Positions 1 to 10,714 of a DNA stretch of 64,000 nt are shown piece after piece. The notes under the pieces are model-generated. The model was not told the origin of the DNA and did not search any database. It saw only the letters and a program-made list of their open reading frames with translations. Positions within the stretch are counted from its first letter, which is position 1. Every line of letters begins with the position of its first letter. A program made the position numbers and the translations under genes. Source of the stretch: Pseudomonadota bacterium (GTDB lineage Bacteria > Pseudomonadota > Gammaproteobacteria > Burkholderiales > Rhodocyclaceae); contig JAGTRU010000007.1 in NCBI GenBank assembly GCA_018261905.1, forward strand, positions 60,249 through 124,248. The letters are read 5' to 3'.

Positions 1-443
1 ATGTAACGGTTGCGGGAGACGGCGATCCGGTTCTCGGTACCTTCGATCTGGGCCTGCAGATCGCGGAAATTGGCATCGGCCTTCAACTGCGGATAATTCT
101 CGGAAACCACCAGCAGACGACCGAGTGCGCTCGACAGATCACCTTGGGCTTTCTGGAACTTGGCAAAAGCGACTTCGTCATTGACCAGTTCCGGCGTCGC
201 CTTGATGCTGCCGACACTGGCCCGCGCCGCCGTGACTTCGGTCAGGACATCCTTCTCGTGGGCAGCATAGCCCTGGACGACGGCGACCAGATTGGGCACC
301 AGATCGGCCCGCCGCTGGTACTGGTTCAAAACCTCGGACCAGGCGGCGGTGACCGCCTCGTCATTGCTCTGAATCTGGTTGTAACCGCAGCCGGAAAGCA
401 GCGTAACGAGAAAGGCGAGGAGGACGAGCAGACGAAGCTTCAT
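1..443 (-). CDS. lemA: LemA family lipoprotein (3' end outside window)
   Basis: The reading frame starts at 443 on the minus strand and runs open to base 1, so the C-terminal part is missing. The translation begins MKLRLLVLLAFLVTLLSGCG, a short hydrophobic signal ending in a lipobox with the lipidated Cys at residue 19. It then shows the LemA family pattern: DEAVTAAWSEVLNQYQRRADLVPNL with the family's conserved RADLVPNLV core, followed by a long amphipathic helical stretch (VLTEVTAARASVGSIKATPE). LemA proteins are membrane-anchored helical bundles of unclear biochemical role. Neighbouring TPM-domain genes are common for the family, but the downstream side is not visible here. The family call is from recognised motifs and the lipobox is seen directly. 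Confidence 0.85.
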   Translation of the reverse strand, partial: MKLRLLVLLAFLVTLLSGCGYNQIQSNDEAVTAAWSEVLNQYQRRADLVPNLVAVVQGYAAHEKDVLTEVTAARASVGSIKATPELVNDEVAFAKFQKAQGDLSSALGRLLVVSENYPQLKADANFRDLQAQIEGTENRIAVSRNRY

Positions 444-577
444 GACGGAAATCTCCAGTATTTGGGCATACCACAGCAATATGGGGCCATTGCCGCGAAA
501 GCTCAAGACCGGAATAGCGGGCCGCGGCGACTTATGCCTTTATAATATTTGTCACTTGTTTAACAAAGGCCGTCCCC

Positions 578-1174
578 ATGAGCAACGACATCTATCTGGC
601 GCCGCCCGGCAGCGGTCTTCCCGGCCCGGAACGACTGCTCGCCAGTTCCCTGCTGCAAGGCATGCGTGCCTTGCTCTCCAAAGATCGCCTGAGCCGCTGG
701 CTGCAGCACGAAACGGCACGCAGCATCAGCCTCGCCGCCAGCCTGCCGAGGCCGCTGAGCAGCCGCCGGGTATTGACGCCCCGCCTGACCGGGCTCGAAG
801 ACGACAGCCGGAACTGGTCGGCGAACATGGTCCTGCAGCATCTGTTCATCGTCATCGGCGGCATCCGCCAGTTGAGCGAAGCGCTTGCCGACGACCAGGC
901 CTTCGCCCGGGAAGTGCGGATCGCCGACGTCAAACCGGAGCCGGCCGCCGGCCCGGAACAACAGCTCTTGTTACGCCACGCCGTCGACGAATACACCGCC
1001 TTGATCGATAGCCTGGGCAATCTACGCAGCGCCGGCCGCCATGCCCACCCCTGGTTCGGCCGGCTCGACCTGCGCGGCTGGCACGCCTTGAGCGCCATGC
1101 ACGCCACGGCCCACCGCCGCCAACTCCAACATATCGTCGGACAACTCAATCAGGCCGATATCCGCAAGTCCTGA
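578..1174 (+). CDS. DinB-like helical-bundle protein, putative metal site
   Basis: A 198-residue soluble protein. The C-terminal segment HPWFGRLDLRGWHALSAMHA with following THRR-type residues resembles the end of DinB/DUF1569-type four-helix bundles, where a His near the middle and an HxxxH late in the chain bind a divalent metal. Here the candidates are H88, H175 and H179. The ATG at 578 is the first in frame and lies about 130 bases from the divergent lemA start. miaA follows after roughly 60 bases in the same direction. No substrate can be named; DinB-fold proteins include thiol transferases and damage-induced proteins. Fold assignment is an inference from this short motif. Confidence 0.55.
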   Translation: MSNDIYLAPPGSGLPGPERLLASSLLQGMRALLSKDRLSRWLQHETARSISLAASLPRPLSSRRVLTPRLTGLEDDSRNWSANMVLQHLFIVIGGIRQLSEALADDQAFAREVRIADVKPEPAAGPEQQLLLRHAVDEYTALIDSLGNLRSAGRHAHPWFGRLDLRGWHALSAMHATAHRRQLQHIVGQLNQADIRKS

Positions 1175-1234
1175 CCGCGCCGGCCGAGATCGTCGGCCGG
1201 CCGGAGGGCGGGGGCCGTGGTAGCATTCGCCGCC

Positions 1235-2176
1235 ATGAAGCCGCCCCGCCTGCCCCCCGCCATCCTGATCATGGGTCCCACCGCCTCCGGCAAGACCGCC
1301 GTCGCCATGGCGCTGGCCGACCGTTTCCCGGTCGAACTGATCAGCGTCGATTCGGCCCAGGTCTTTCGCGACATGGATATCGGCACCGCCAAGCCGGACC
1401 GGGCGACCCTGGCCCGCTACCCGCACCGCCTGATCGACCTCATTTCGCCGGAAGAAAGCTACTCCACCGCCCGTTTCCGCAACGACGCGCTGGCTGCGAT
1501 GGAAGCCATCACGGCGGCCGGCAAGGTACCGCTGCTGGTCGGTGGCACCATGCTCTACTTCCGCAGCCTGCTCCAGGGACTGGCCGAGTTGCCGCCGGCC
1601 GATGCCGGGCTGCGCGCCGCCCTCGACGCCGAGGCCGCGATCGCCGGCTGGCCGGCAATGCATGCCAAACTCGCCTTGCTCGATCCGGCCACCGCCGCTC
1701 GCCTGCATCCGACCGACAGCCAGCGCCTGCAACGGGCACTCGAAATCTGTCAGTTGAGCGGCCGGCCGATGTCCGAATTGCTGGCCGAAAGCGAGCCCCA
1801 GAAACCGCCCTACGATTTCCTCTCGATCGGCCTGCTGCCGTCACTGCGCAGCGCACTGCACGAACGCATCGCCGAGCGCTTCACGGCCATGTTGCAAGGC
1901 GGTCTGGATGAGGAAGTCCGCCGCTTGCGGCAAAACTACCAGCTCCACCTCAACCTGCCGTCGATGCGCTGCGTCGGCTATCGGCAGACCTGGGAAGCCC
2001 AGGAAGGCATCATTGCCACGCCGGAACTGCGCGAGCGCGGCATTTTTGCCACCCGCCAACTTGCCAAGCGACAGATCACCTGGCTGACCAATTCGTTTGC
2101 GGCGGAAAACTTCGACTGCCTGGACCCCGCCCTGAGCGAAAAGATCGCCAGCCGGGTCGGCGCATTCCTAGCCTAA
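1235..2176 (+). CDS. miaA: tRNA dimethylallyltransferase MiaA
   Basis: Transfers a dimethylallyl group from DMAPP to N6 of A37 in tRNAs that read U-starting codons. About 313 residues, the normal family length. The N-terminus carries the P-loop MGPTASGKTAVAMALA, then the VDSAQVFRDMDIGTAKP motif containing the catalytic Asp/Ser region, and the PHRLIDLISPEESYS block. The C-terminal half has RCVGYRQTWEA and FATRQLAKRQITWL, both typical of MiaA. The ATG at 1235 is preferred because the P-loop follows at the usual distance; an in-frame GTG at 1217 would add six residues. In many proteobacteria miaA sits next to mutL and hfq, but not here. Confidence 0.95.
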   Translation: MKPPRLPPAILIMGPTASGKTAVAMALADRFPVELISVDSAQVFRDMDIGTAKPDRATLARYPHRLIDLISPEESYSTARFRNDALAAMEAITAAGKVPLLVGGTMLYFRSLLQGLAELPPADAGLRAALDAEAAIAGWPAMHAKLALLDPATAARLHPTDSQRLQRALEICQLSGRPMSELLAESEPQKPPYDFLSIGLLPSLRSALHERIAERFTAMLQGGLDEEVRRLRQNYQLHLNLPSMRCVGYRQTWEAQEGIIATPELRERGIFATRQLAKRQITWLTNSFAAENFDCLDPALSEKIASRVGAFLA

Positions 2177-2429
2177 ATCACTGATTTACGCCCTCACCGT
2201 TTGAGGCCGCGCCTGACGAAGCAGTTGTCAATTGCCTTTCGACAGAAGCCCTCTAGACTTTGGTGCCATGCACTTGGCGGATTGCACCTTTGCCGGCCAC
2301 GATTTCTCGGATCAAAAATCCAGCCCGGCCCGGAGCGGCTTTCTGCCGTTTTGGCATTCTCCGACTCGCGGCAACAGCGCTCGGCGACCTTGTGCTTAAG
2401 CCGGCCGCTCAGCGGTGTTCAGCCTTTCC

Positions 2430-3117
2430 CTAGCGCAACAAATCGCCACCGAATTCGGGGAACTTGGGCGGCGGCTGCGCACAGTCGGGACAAGGCGGCT
2501 CCGCCTCGAAGGCCGAATGGCAGGCCCCCATCCCCTGCTCTTTCCAGCCTTTACGCAACGGCGCCACGCTGACCAGGACGACGCCGGCGCGGATCATCTC
2601 GAGATATTCAGCGACACCGCGCGAAACATCGATGATGCGCCGGCGGTGCTTGGCATGCATACGGTCATTGACCTTGACGATGGCGCACAGGCTGTTATCC
2701 AGGCGGCGCACGGCGACCATGGTGCCGAGCGGAAAATGGTTGCTGGCGGCGGTGAATTCCTTGGGCTTGAACAGTTCGCCGGTGGCCGTCCGCCGCCCCT
2801 GGAAGCCGTAGGCGTAAAAACTGGCGGCACCGCGCAGGCCGGTCGCTTCGTCATCCTTCAGTTCGGCGGTCAGCACTTCCGGGGCCAGCGCATCGTGGCG
2901 CCGATTCTTGAGATTGTTGCGGCCGAGGGTTCGCACCCCGCGAACGACGGGGCGCGCCGGTTTCTTGCCGGCTTTGGCGAGATGATGGCGGAGCGCCGAT
3001 CGATTCGCCGTCGCGCTCTCGGTTTTTTTGACCGAGACCTTGCCGTTTGCCGCCGCAACCGGCGACACGTTCAGCAACAGCAGGCCGCCACAGATGATGG
3101 CGACCCACCGCAGCCGG

Positions 3118-3146
<29 letters not shown>
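2430..3146 (-). CDS. RlpA-like double-psi beta-barrel lipoprotein/lytic transglycosylase
   Basis: About 238 residues from a GTG at 3146, which overlaps the 3' end of purM by 29 bases. A longer in-frame start exists inside purM but would only encode a purM shadow. After a hydrophobic export signal ([19 protein letters not shown]) and a basic linker comes the RlpA double-psi barrel: [51 protein letters not shown] and a closing hydrophobic block. RlpA acts on denuded peptidoglycan at septa. There is no C-terminal SPOR domain and no lipobox Cys in the signal, so this is a short secreted version. The tail is Cys/Pro-rich ([10 protein letters not shown]). The catalytic Glu is not certain by eye. 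Confidence 0.75.
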
Positions 3147-4158
<1,012 letters not shown>

Positions 4159-4261
4159 GGTGGGCAGGCCGGACAGCGAGAAAAAACCGGATTTTACCTG
4201 AAACCCTCCATCTCCCTAAGCGCCATTCCCGAATACCGCGCAAGGCGCCCGGCCCAAGGCC

Positions 4262-5701
4262 TCAGTCAATCGTACTGCCCGGCTGGCGCAGCGGCAGCGC
4301 AACGCGAAAACGGCTGCCCTTGGCCGGCAGACTGCTCACCGTGATGCTGCCGCCATGCATGGCGACAATGGCGTAGGCGACCGAGAGGCCGAGCCCCATA
4401 CCGGCGCCGGGCGGCTTGGTGGTAAAAAAGGGTTCGAAAATCCGCCCCAGGTTCTCGGGCGGAATGCCCCGCCCGGTATCGGCGATATCCACCCACACCA
4501 GACCCGCATCGAGCCCGGTCCTGATGCCGACCGAGCCGCTGCCGGCGAGCGCTTCAATGGCGTTGGCGAGCAGGCTTTTGAAAACTTCGACCAGTTCCGA
4601 GGGGCGGCATTCGAGCGGCGGCAAGGCGGCGAAAACCGGCAGGAATTTCACATCCGCCCCAGCCGCCGGACTGACCGCAGCCAGCGCACTGTCGAGCAGG
4701 CCGTGCACATCGACGAGACTGGTGGCGCTTCCCTGGGCATGGGCCAGTACCCGCAGACTGCCGACCATGGTCGCCAGACGGCGGGTGCCGTGCAAAGATT
4801 CGTTCAGCAAGTCGAGGGCATCGGCTTGCAGAAATTCAAAATCGAGCTGCTCCTTGGCCGCGGCAATTTCCCGGCGCCAGGGCAGGTCGGCCGGCAGGCT
4901 GCGCTCGACATCGGCATAGCGCTGCAGGAGATCGAGCATGCCCCGGACGTAGCCGCCAAGAATCTCCAGGTTGGAGTTGATGAAGCCGACCGGATTGCTG
5001 ATTTCGTGGGCCAATCCGGCTGAGAGCTGAAAAATGGCCGAGAGTTTTTCGGCCTGGAGCAGCCGGCCCTGCGCTTCGTCCAGCTTGCGTTCGAGCAGGC
5101 GTCGGTTGGTTTCCGAACGAAAGCGCTCGCTCACGTCGAGGAAACTGACCACGCGCTTGACCCCGGCCCAAACGGCGGGCTGCGGCAGGGAGCGCCATTC
5201 GATGACCCGGCCGTCCTGGCACTCCAGCGTTTCGCGCCAGACCGCGGCGGGTTGGGCACAAAGTTCGGCCAGGCTGGCCAGGAAGGCAGCCGGCTCGACC
5301 AAGTTGGCGAGCACCGCGGCCATCACTTCATCATGGCACCAGAAGGCCATCACCTCGTCGGGAATCTGGAACAGGCTGATGAACTGGCTGTTGAAGCGGA
5401 TGATGCGATCATCCATGTCGAGCGCCATGATGCCCTGGTCGGAGGACTCGAGAATGGTGCCCAGCAGTTGCAGGAGATTTTCCGTCTGCGCTTCCGACTG
5501 CAGACGCTCGGCCGCCTGGCGCAAGCTAGCCGCCCGACAAGCCTGATAGTGCTCGAGAGCCAGTTCGAGCAAGGGCGCCAGTCGCGCCTCGTTACCCGCC
5601 CCCGCGCCAGCGGCCTGGCCCAGGTACTGGTCGACCAGCGCCGGGCGCTGCTCCGCCCCGGCGAAAGCCTGTTCGAGCAATTCACGTATCCGGCTAGTCA
5701 T
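4262..5701 (-). CDS. Cytoplasmic PAS sensor histidine kinase
   Basis: 479 residues with no membrane segment. An N-terminal helical region (about 1-75) is followed by a PAS-type sensor (roughly 80-195, SDQGIMALDMDDRIIRFNSQ). A coiled linker precedes the H-box LAHEISNPVGFINSN (phospho-acceptor His in the centre), and the HATPase ends with the N-box LLANAIEAL, G1 DTGRGIPPENLGRIFEPFF and G2 GMGLGLSVAYAIV. The subfamily resembles kinases such as those related to NtrB/AtoS that act on soluble regulators. No response regulator is adjacent, so it is an orphan kinase. It lies about 100 bases upstream (in map order) of purM and is read in the same direction. Confidence 0.9.
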   Translation of the reverse strand: MTSRIRELLEQAFAGAEQRPALVDQYLGQAAGAGAGNEARLAPLLELALEHYQACRAASLRQAAERLQSEAQTENLLQLLGTILESSDQGIMALDMDDRIIRFNSQFISLFQIPDEVMAFWCHDEVMAAVLANLVEPAAFLASLAELCAQPAAVWRETLECQDGRVIEWRSLPQPAVWAGVKRVVSFLDVSERFRSETNRRLLERKLDEAQGRLLQAEKLSAIFQLSAGLAHEISNPVGFINSNLEILGGYVRGMLDLLQRYADVERSLPADLPWRREIAAAKEQLDFEFLQADALDLLNESLHGTRRLATMVGSLRVLAHAQGSATSLVDVHGLLDSALAAVSPAAGADVKFLPVFAALPPLECRPSELVEVFKSLLANAIEALAGSGSVGIRTGLDAGLVWVDIADTGRGIPPENLGRIFEPFFTTKPPGAGMGLGLSVAYAIVAMHGGSITVSSLPAKGSRFRVALPLRQPGSTID

Positions 5702-5896
5702 GCATTCCCCTCGGAAACCCGGCCGAACCGGCCAAGCTTCATTTCATCGACCGGCGCCGAAGACTTTCAAGAACGGGAGCATAGCATGCGGCAAATCGGG
5801 AATACGTGCCGTTCGGCCAGAGGCTGGTCCGGGGTTACAGGCCAGCCCCTCCGACCGAAGGGAAAACGGACTGGCCGGCCGCCGCCGGCCGGGAGA

Positions 5897-7552
5897 TCAG
5901 AGCTTGAATTCGCTGACCGACGCTTTCAGGTGGGAGGCCAGTTGCTCCAGTTGGCCGGCCGAGGCGGCAACCTGCTTGATGATGTGGCTGGTTTCCCCGG
6001 TCATTTCGGCGATGTCTTCGACATTGCGGGTGATCAGATGACTGGCCGAACTTTGCTCCTTGAGGGCCGACGAGATGTCATCGACCGCGGCCAGGACCTG
6101 GTGCACGCCCTCCTGGATTTTTTCCATCGATGCCCCGGTGTGGCTGACCATCTCCACCCCCTCGACCACCAGGCTGCTGCCCTCGGCCATCCCGGCGACG
6201 GCGGCATCGGTTCCGCCCTGGATGGCCTCGATCATGGCGGCGATTTCCTGGGTCGACTTGGTCGTCCGCTCGGCCAGTTTGCGGACCTCGTCGGCGACCA
6301 CGGCGAAACCCCGCCCCTGCTCGCCGGCCCGGGCCGCCTCGATGGCCGCGTTGAGGGCCAGGAGGTTGGTCTGATCGGCAATTTCCTTGATCACTTTGAC
6401 GATACCGGATATCTCGTGCGACCGCTCGCCGAGAGTGGCGATCAACTGCGACGAACTGCTTACCGCCCCCGCGATCCGGTCCATCTCGGCGATCACCCCG
6501 GACACCGCGCTGGCGCCGCTCTTTGCCAGTTGGCCGGTGGCCGAGGCATGGCGCTGGGCGCCGGCGGCATTCTCGGAAATCTGGGCGATACAGACCGTCA
6601 TTTCTTCGACCGACGACGCCACCGCCGCCGACGAATCGCTTTGCCGCTCGGAAGCCAGCTCCACCTGTTGCGAGGAGCCCGCCAACTGGCGGGCGGCTTG
6701 CGCCAGTTGTTCGGCGGTCGCCAGAATGCCGCCGATCATGCGGCGCAAGCTGGACTGCATCTGTTGGGTGGTCAGCAACAGGCTGTCGCTGTCGTTGTTG
6801 CGGGTGACGATAGTGCCGGACAGGTTGCCATGGGCAATTTGCCGGATGATATCGATGACGTAGGCCGGTTCGCCGCCCAACTGGCGCAGCAGGCGGCGGA
6901 CGATGAAACCGACGACCAGGAAAAGCAGGACTTGCAGCACCGCCTGCCCGGCCCACATCCCGACATTGATCCGCTCGATGGTGTTGCGATCTTCCTTGAT
7001 ATCGATCGTGACGCTGGCCGCACCGACCACCGCCCCCTCCTCGACACCGTGGCACTCGAGACAATTGATGGTGCGGAAATTTTTCCGCGCGACGTAGGGC
7101 ACCACCATCCGCAGCCAGGCATCGTCGCCCTGGCTGATCAGCGCCGACTCGCTAACCCCGCTCGCCAGCACCCGCCGATCCATGTCATCGACCGGGCGTT
7201 CCTGCGGCATACCGCCGTCGAACTCGTCGTCGATCCCCTGGCCGCGGACCACCCGCATTTCCTTGACGCTCTCCGACTTCCCCATTTTTTCGATGAACTG
7301 GGCGCGGCTCTTCGGGTTGCTGATCACTTCGTCGGCGCCCGCCTTGATGATCATCAGCGTATTCAAGCCATTGATGGCGCCGTCGGCGACGGCCATCGCC
7401 CGTTCCTTGGCGGCATTCAGCAACTGATGTTCGAACTGGTGAAAAATCCATTGCTGGGCGGCCAGCAGCAGAATCAACAGGAAGCCCTGAATCAGCAACT
7501 GCAATTTCGTTTGCAGGCCAAGCCGGCGCCACCAATCGGCAAAGATGTCCAT
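5897..7552 (-). CDS. Methyl-accepting chemotaxis protein with CxxCH periplasmic sensor
   Basis: 551 residues. A first membrane segment (about 17-35) and a second (about 195-215) bracket a periplasmic domain. That domain contains CLECH at residues 164-168, a canonical covalent heme c attachment motif, in a context ([20 protein letters not shown]) like the c-heme PAS/Tll0287-type sensors of some chemoreceptors. A HAMP region follows, then the signalling domain with the conserved hairpin block [19 protein letters not shown] and [18 protein letters not shown]. Adaptation and CheW contacts are therefore expected. Heme attachment would need the Ccm machinery in the periplasm. The ligand is not known; a redox or gas-sensing role is inferred from the heme motif. 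Confidence 0.9.
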   Translation of the reverse strand: MDIFADWWRRLGLQTKLQLLIQGFLLILLLAAQQWIFHQFEHQLLNAAKERAMAVADGAINGLNTLMIIKAGADEVISNPKSRAQFIEKMGKSESVKEMRVVRGQGIDDEFDGGMPQERPVDDMDRRVLASGVSESALISQGDDAWLRMVVPYVARKNFRTINCLECHGVEEGAVVGAASVTIDIKEDRNTIERINVGMWAGQAVLQVLLFLVVGFIVRRLLRQLGGEPAYVIDIIRQIAHGNLSGTIVTRNNDSDSLLLTTQQMQSSLRRMIGGILATAEQLAQAARQLAGSSQQVELASERQSDSSAAVASSVEEMTVCIAQISENAAGAQRHASATGQLAKSGASAVSGVIAEMDRIAGAVSSSSQLIATLGERSHEISGIVKVIKEIADQTNLLALNAAIEAARAGEQGRGFAVVADEVRKLAERTTKSTQEIAAMIEAIQGGTDAAVAGMAEGSSLVVEGVEMVSHTGASMEKIQEGVHQVLAAVDDISSALKEQSSASHLITRNVEDIAEMTGETSHIIKQVAASAGQLEQLASHLKASVSEFKL

Positions 7553-7953
7553 GACCAGCTCCTCTGGGGGTGAAGTCGTTAATTGATGTGGTCGAATCTG
7601 CCTCGCCGGGACTGGTGACTTCTACGCAGTCGCGGGACGATAGTCGCATGGCCAAAAACCGGCCGCAAGCCGCTTCCCACAAGAGATTCCAGGTGACTAT
7701 CCCAGCTAGTTAGATTGGTGATTTTGCGGTTTGAGCGATGTTATGACGTTTACCACCGCGCCTCGGTTCCCCCTTCCCGGCCCCCCTTGACTGGCATCAT
7801 TTCAGCAGTTTCGGGGCGGCGTTCTGGATGGGCGCTCGACCACCCCTGCGTCATCAAGTCCCGGAACCCATTTTTTCCGGCCTATCCGGTGCGGCTATGG
7901 CGGCGCGGCCGATGGCGAGTATCATCCGTCCGGCCAACAGCGGAAACCGAACG
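7553..7953. other. Divergent intergenic region
   Basis: About 400 bases between the chemoreceptor start and the membrane-protein start, read outwards on both sides. It should hold both promoters. No convincing ORF, RNA gene or strong hairpin was seen; an in-frame upstream extension of the rightward gene back to 7828 exists but has atypical composition and no family signal. Confidence 0.5.
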
Positions 7954-8421
7954 ATGGACGCGACAAAATTTGCCGCCTGGAAGTACCAGCATGCCGGTCC
8001 CGGCTATCGTAGCCGCCGACAGCAGGTGGCCGCTGCCGTCCTGCTCGCCGGCGCGCTCGTCGCCCACTTCGGCTGGCACCTGACGCCAGTGGCCATCGCC
8101 TTGGCGGCGATTGGCCTGCTCGCCCTGGGGTATTCCCGCAAGAAAATTCTTCTCGGGCCGCGCTACCTGATCTGCGGCAACGACATCGTCTATTACGGCA
8201 ATGTCGTCCGCCTGGCGCTCGACGAGGCGGCCGGCAGCTTGCTGCTGGTCACCGCCAGCGAACAGAGCTTCGTGCTGGAGCGCGAAAAATTTCCGACCAA
8301 TGCCCGCAAGGCCGAGAAGATCGCCCGCAACAAGGCCGCCAAGTTCAGCAAGGTGGCGTACAACATCATCAACCATGTGCGCCGCGCCGCGCCCGGCGTC
8401 CAGACGACGGGCCTGGCCTGA
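7954..8421 (+). CDS. Small membrane protein of unknown function
   Basis: About 155 residues from the ATG at 7954; an upstream in-frame start at 7828 is possible but less likely. The N-terminus is basic, then two adjacent hydrophobic segments (VAAAVLLAGALVAHFGWHL and PVAIALAAIGLLALGY) form a membrane hairpin. The remaining cytosolic part (RYLICGNDIVYYGNVVRLAL and onward) has the alternating pattern of a small beta-rich domain, perhaps PH-like, and ends in a basic helix. It ends 7 bases before the radical SAM gene, so the two are almost certainly co-transcribed. The family is not recognised. Confidence 0.6.
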   Translation: MDATKFAAWKYQHAGPGYRSRRQQVAAAVLLAGALVAHFGWHLTPVAIALAAIGLLALGYSRKKILLGPRYLICGNDIVYYGNVVRLALDEAAGSLLLVTASEQSFVLEREKFPTNARKAEKIARNKAAKFSKVAYNIINHVRRAAPGVQTTGLA

Positions 8422-8428
8422 ATAAGCG

Positions 8429-10243
8429 ATGTCCAAGCTCAGCCACTTCTCCCGCAGCATCCACCTGCTCTACGTGCCGACCCTGTATTGCAACCTCAGT
8501 TGCCGCTATTGCTACCTCGGCGAGCAGACGACGAGCGCCACCCTGCAACGCGATAGCGAACGCGCCGTCGCCACCTTGCGGTACACGCTGGCCGCCCTGG
8601 AAGCGGCCGGCGTGCTGGCTTTCAACGTCTCGCTGCACGGCGGCGAAGTGACCACCCTGCCGCCGCCGGTGCTCGACGAACTGTTCGGGCTCATCCGCCG
8701 GCATTACCTCAAGCATTTCGACGCCCTGCAGGCCCTCGGCCACCGCAAGTCGGCGCCGCACATCAAGACCAACCTGTACAAGTTCGCCCCGCTCTACGAC
8801 CTCTTCGCTCGCCACCAGGTTTCGATCAGCGCCAGCATCGACCTGCCTCTCGCCCTGCACGCCCGGCACCGCACCACCCGCCACGGCAACGACTGGCTAG
8901 CGCGCACCCACGACAACCTGCGTCGGCTCGGCCGCTACCCACATGCCAAGAAAATTTCGGCGACGCTGTCGGCCGAACACCTGCAGGACATCCCGGCACT
9001 GATTGCCGACATCTGGTTCATCCACCGCGAACTGGGTTTCGACATGAACCAGATGAACCTGATGTTCGCCTTCGCCTCCGAACTGAACACCGCCGCCCAA
9101 GGCGGGGCCGCCCTCAGTCCGGCCACGCCGGCCCAGCAACTGGCGCTCTACGAGGCGCTGACCGCCGCCTTCACCGGCACCGAACTGGAAGAAGGGTTGA
9201 AGCGTCACTGGTTTGACGAATTCACGCCGAGCTACTGCACCAATGCCGTCAATTGCGGCGAACGCTTCTACCTGCTGCAAGGCGACGGTTCGGTGTACTC
9301 CTGCGTGCGCGGCCAGGGCATTGCGGAATTCCGGTACGGCAACGTCTATCAGGATGCCATCGCCGATATCCTGGCCAACGGCGCCCGCCAGATCAGCCAG
9401 GTTCACCAGGAGCACGGTTTCGACGCTGCTTGCCAGAGCTGCAGCCACCTGCCGCTGTGCCATACCGGCTGCCCGGTGGTCAAGCACCAGAGCCGGCAGG
9501 CCCGCTCCTACACCTGCACATTGCAGCAGGCCATCTACCGCGACAATCCGCTCAGTTTCCCGGCCGCCGACAGCGCCGAACAACGCGCTTACGCCGCCGA
9601 CTATGCCCGCCACCTGCACCCGGCGCTGGCCTTCGCCGAAGAGGCGGCGCCCCCGCCGGCCGGGCTGCTGCTGCCCAACGACCTCGACCAGGAACAGAAC
9701 ACCCTGGCCGCACTGATCGCCGCCGACCCACTCTTGCAGCAGCTCTACCGCGCCGACGCCTGGATCATCGAGATCGACAACGCCCGTTCGCCCCTGTGCT
9801 CGCCCCTGCTCGCCCAGCGCAGCACCTGGCACACGCTGCTTTCCGGCGACCGCATCGTGCTGCACGTGCGGCGCGAACTGTTTGCCGCCGGCTGCCCCGA
9901 AACCATCCGCAACACGCTGTACCTGCAAATGCTGCGCGACACGCCGGTGGTCTACGGCGACGAGCGGCGCCGCAAGCAGGAACACCTATTTACCTACCAG
10001 CTCTTCCACGACTGCCTGGAAGCCAGCCCCCTCGGCCCGGAATGGTTGCAGGCCGAGCTTTCCGGCCTCATCGACCTGCATCGTGCCCACTACCGGCACG
10101 GCGTCCGCAACAACCTGCTGGTAAGCACCGGCTACCTGCGCGACTACCATTACCAGAAGCAGAAAAACAACGCCTTCTATCACATCCAGGCGATCAATCT
10201 GCCCTTCCATAACTTTGAATTCCACTACCTGACCGGAGATTGA
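8429..10243 (+). CDS. Radical SAM/SPASM peptide maturase
   Basis: 604 residues. The radical SAM cluster motif is CNLSCRYC with cysteines 21, 25 and 28, followed by a SAM-binding region with NVSLHGGEVT. In the middle of the protein are cysteines consistent with a SPASM auxiliary-cluster domain: SYCTNAVNCGERF, GSVYSCVRG and CQSCSHLPLCHTGCP. SPASM enzymes typically modify ribosomally made peptides or proteins. The C-terminal 180 residues (from about 420) have no recognised family. The gene lies between a small membrane protein and, 2 bases after its stop, a small protein with a poly-Asn tail that is the obvious candidate substrate. Enzyme class is certain; the reaction and substrate are inferred from context. 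Confidence 0.88.
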   Translation: MSKLSHFSRSIHLLYVPTLYCNLSCRYCYLGEQTTSATLQRDSERAVATLRYTLAALEAAGVLAFNVSLHGGEVTTLPPPVLDELFGLIRRHYLKHFDALQALGHRKSAPHIKTNLYKFAPLYDLFARHQVSISASIDLPLALHARHRTTRHGNDWLARTHDNLRRLGRYPHAKKISATLSAEHLQDIPALIADIWFIHRELGFDMNQMNLMFAFASELNTAAQGGAALSPATPAQQLALYEALTAAFTGTELEEGLKRHWFDEFTPSYCTNAVNCGERFYLLQGDGSVYSCVRGQGIAEFRYGNVYQDAIADILANGARQISQVHQEHGFDAACQSCSHLPLCHTGCPVVKHQSRQARSYTCTLQQAIYRDNPLSFPAADSAEQRAYAADYARHLHPALAFAEEAAPPPAGLLLPNDLDQEQNTLAALIAADPLLQQLYRADAWIIEIDNARSPLCSPLLAQRSTWHTLLSGDRIVLHVRRELFAAGCPETIRNTLYLQMLRDTPVVYGDERRRKQEHLFTYQLFHDCLEASPLGPEWLQAELSGLIDLHRAHYRHGVRNNLLVSTGYLRDYHYQKQKNNAFYHIQAINLPFHNFEFHYLTGD

Positions 10244-10245
10244 GC

Positions 10246-10668
10246 ATGCCCCCCCGGGAACTGGAACGCACCGCCCACACCGTCGAATGTTTCCTCAACG
10301 CCCTGCGCCTGGCCGATGGCCGGGCCCGCACCGAGATCGAGGAATGGCTGGTCACCTGGCTAAGCGAGGACGCCAAGCGCGAGGCCTACGCCATTTTTCA
10401 TCGCGGCGAAATCCGCTGCCACCTCCGGCAGCGCATCGTGCATAGTTTTGCCCTGCCGGAAGTCAGCCAACCGCGCAGCATCTGGTGCGACCGCCGAAAA
10501 CTGTCGATCATCGACGGCGCAGCCTATGCCGAAGGCGGCAAGCTGCTCATGCAGGGCACCGCCGGCCTCACCCTGAGCCTGCCGGGAAGCGCCGGCGGAC
10601 AAGGAAAAAAGAAGGAAAAAAACAGCAATAACAATAACAACAATAACAACAACAATAACAACGGCTGA
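10246..10668 (+). CDS. Small protein with poly-Asn C-terminus, candidate modified peptide
   Basis: 140 residues from the ATG at 10246; a TTG at 10240 overlaps the stop of the preceding gene. Residues 1 to about 115 form a helical, charged region (RELERTAHTVECFLNALRLA, IEEWLVTWLSEDAKREAYAI). A Gly/Lys-rich linker (GGQGKKKEK) and the tail NSNNNNNNNNNNNNG follow, with 12 consecutive asparagines encoded by mixed AAC and AAT codons. It starts 2 bases after the radical SAM/SPASM gene. The plan of folded leader, linker and repetitive tail resembles RiPP precursors, but no RiPP family is recognised. It could instead be an accessory recognition protein. creB begins 46 bases downstream. Confidence 0.75.
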   Translation: MPPRELERTAHTVECFLNALRLADGRARTEIEEWLVTWLSEDAKREAYAIFHRGEIRCHLRQRIVHSFALPEVSQPRSIWCDRRKLSIIDGAAYAEGGKLLMQGTAGLTLSLPGSAGGQGKKKEKNSNNNNNNNNNNNNG

Positions 10669-10714
10669 ACCGGCAACGCCGCCCAAAATACCCAGATCAG
10701 GTACCATCCGGACC

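Noticed and set aside
10630..10668. Poly-Asn tail as sequencing or assembly artefact
   Set aside because: Codons are mixed AAC/AAT in frame and end in a clean stop, but resequencing is still advisable.
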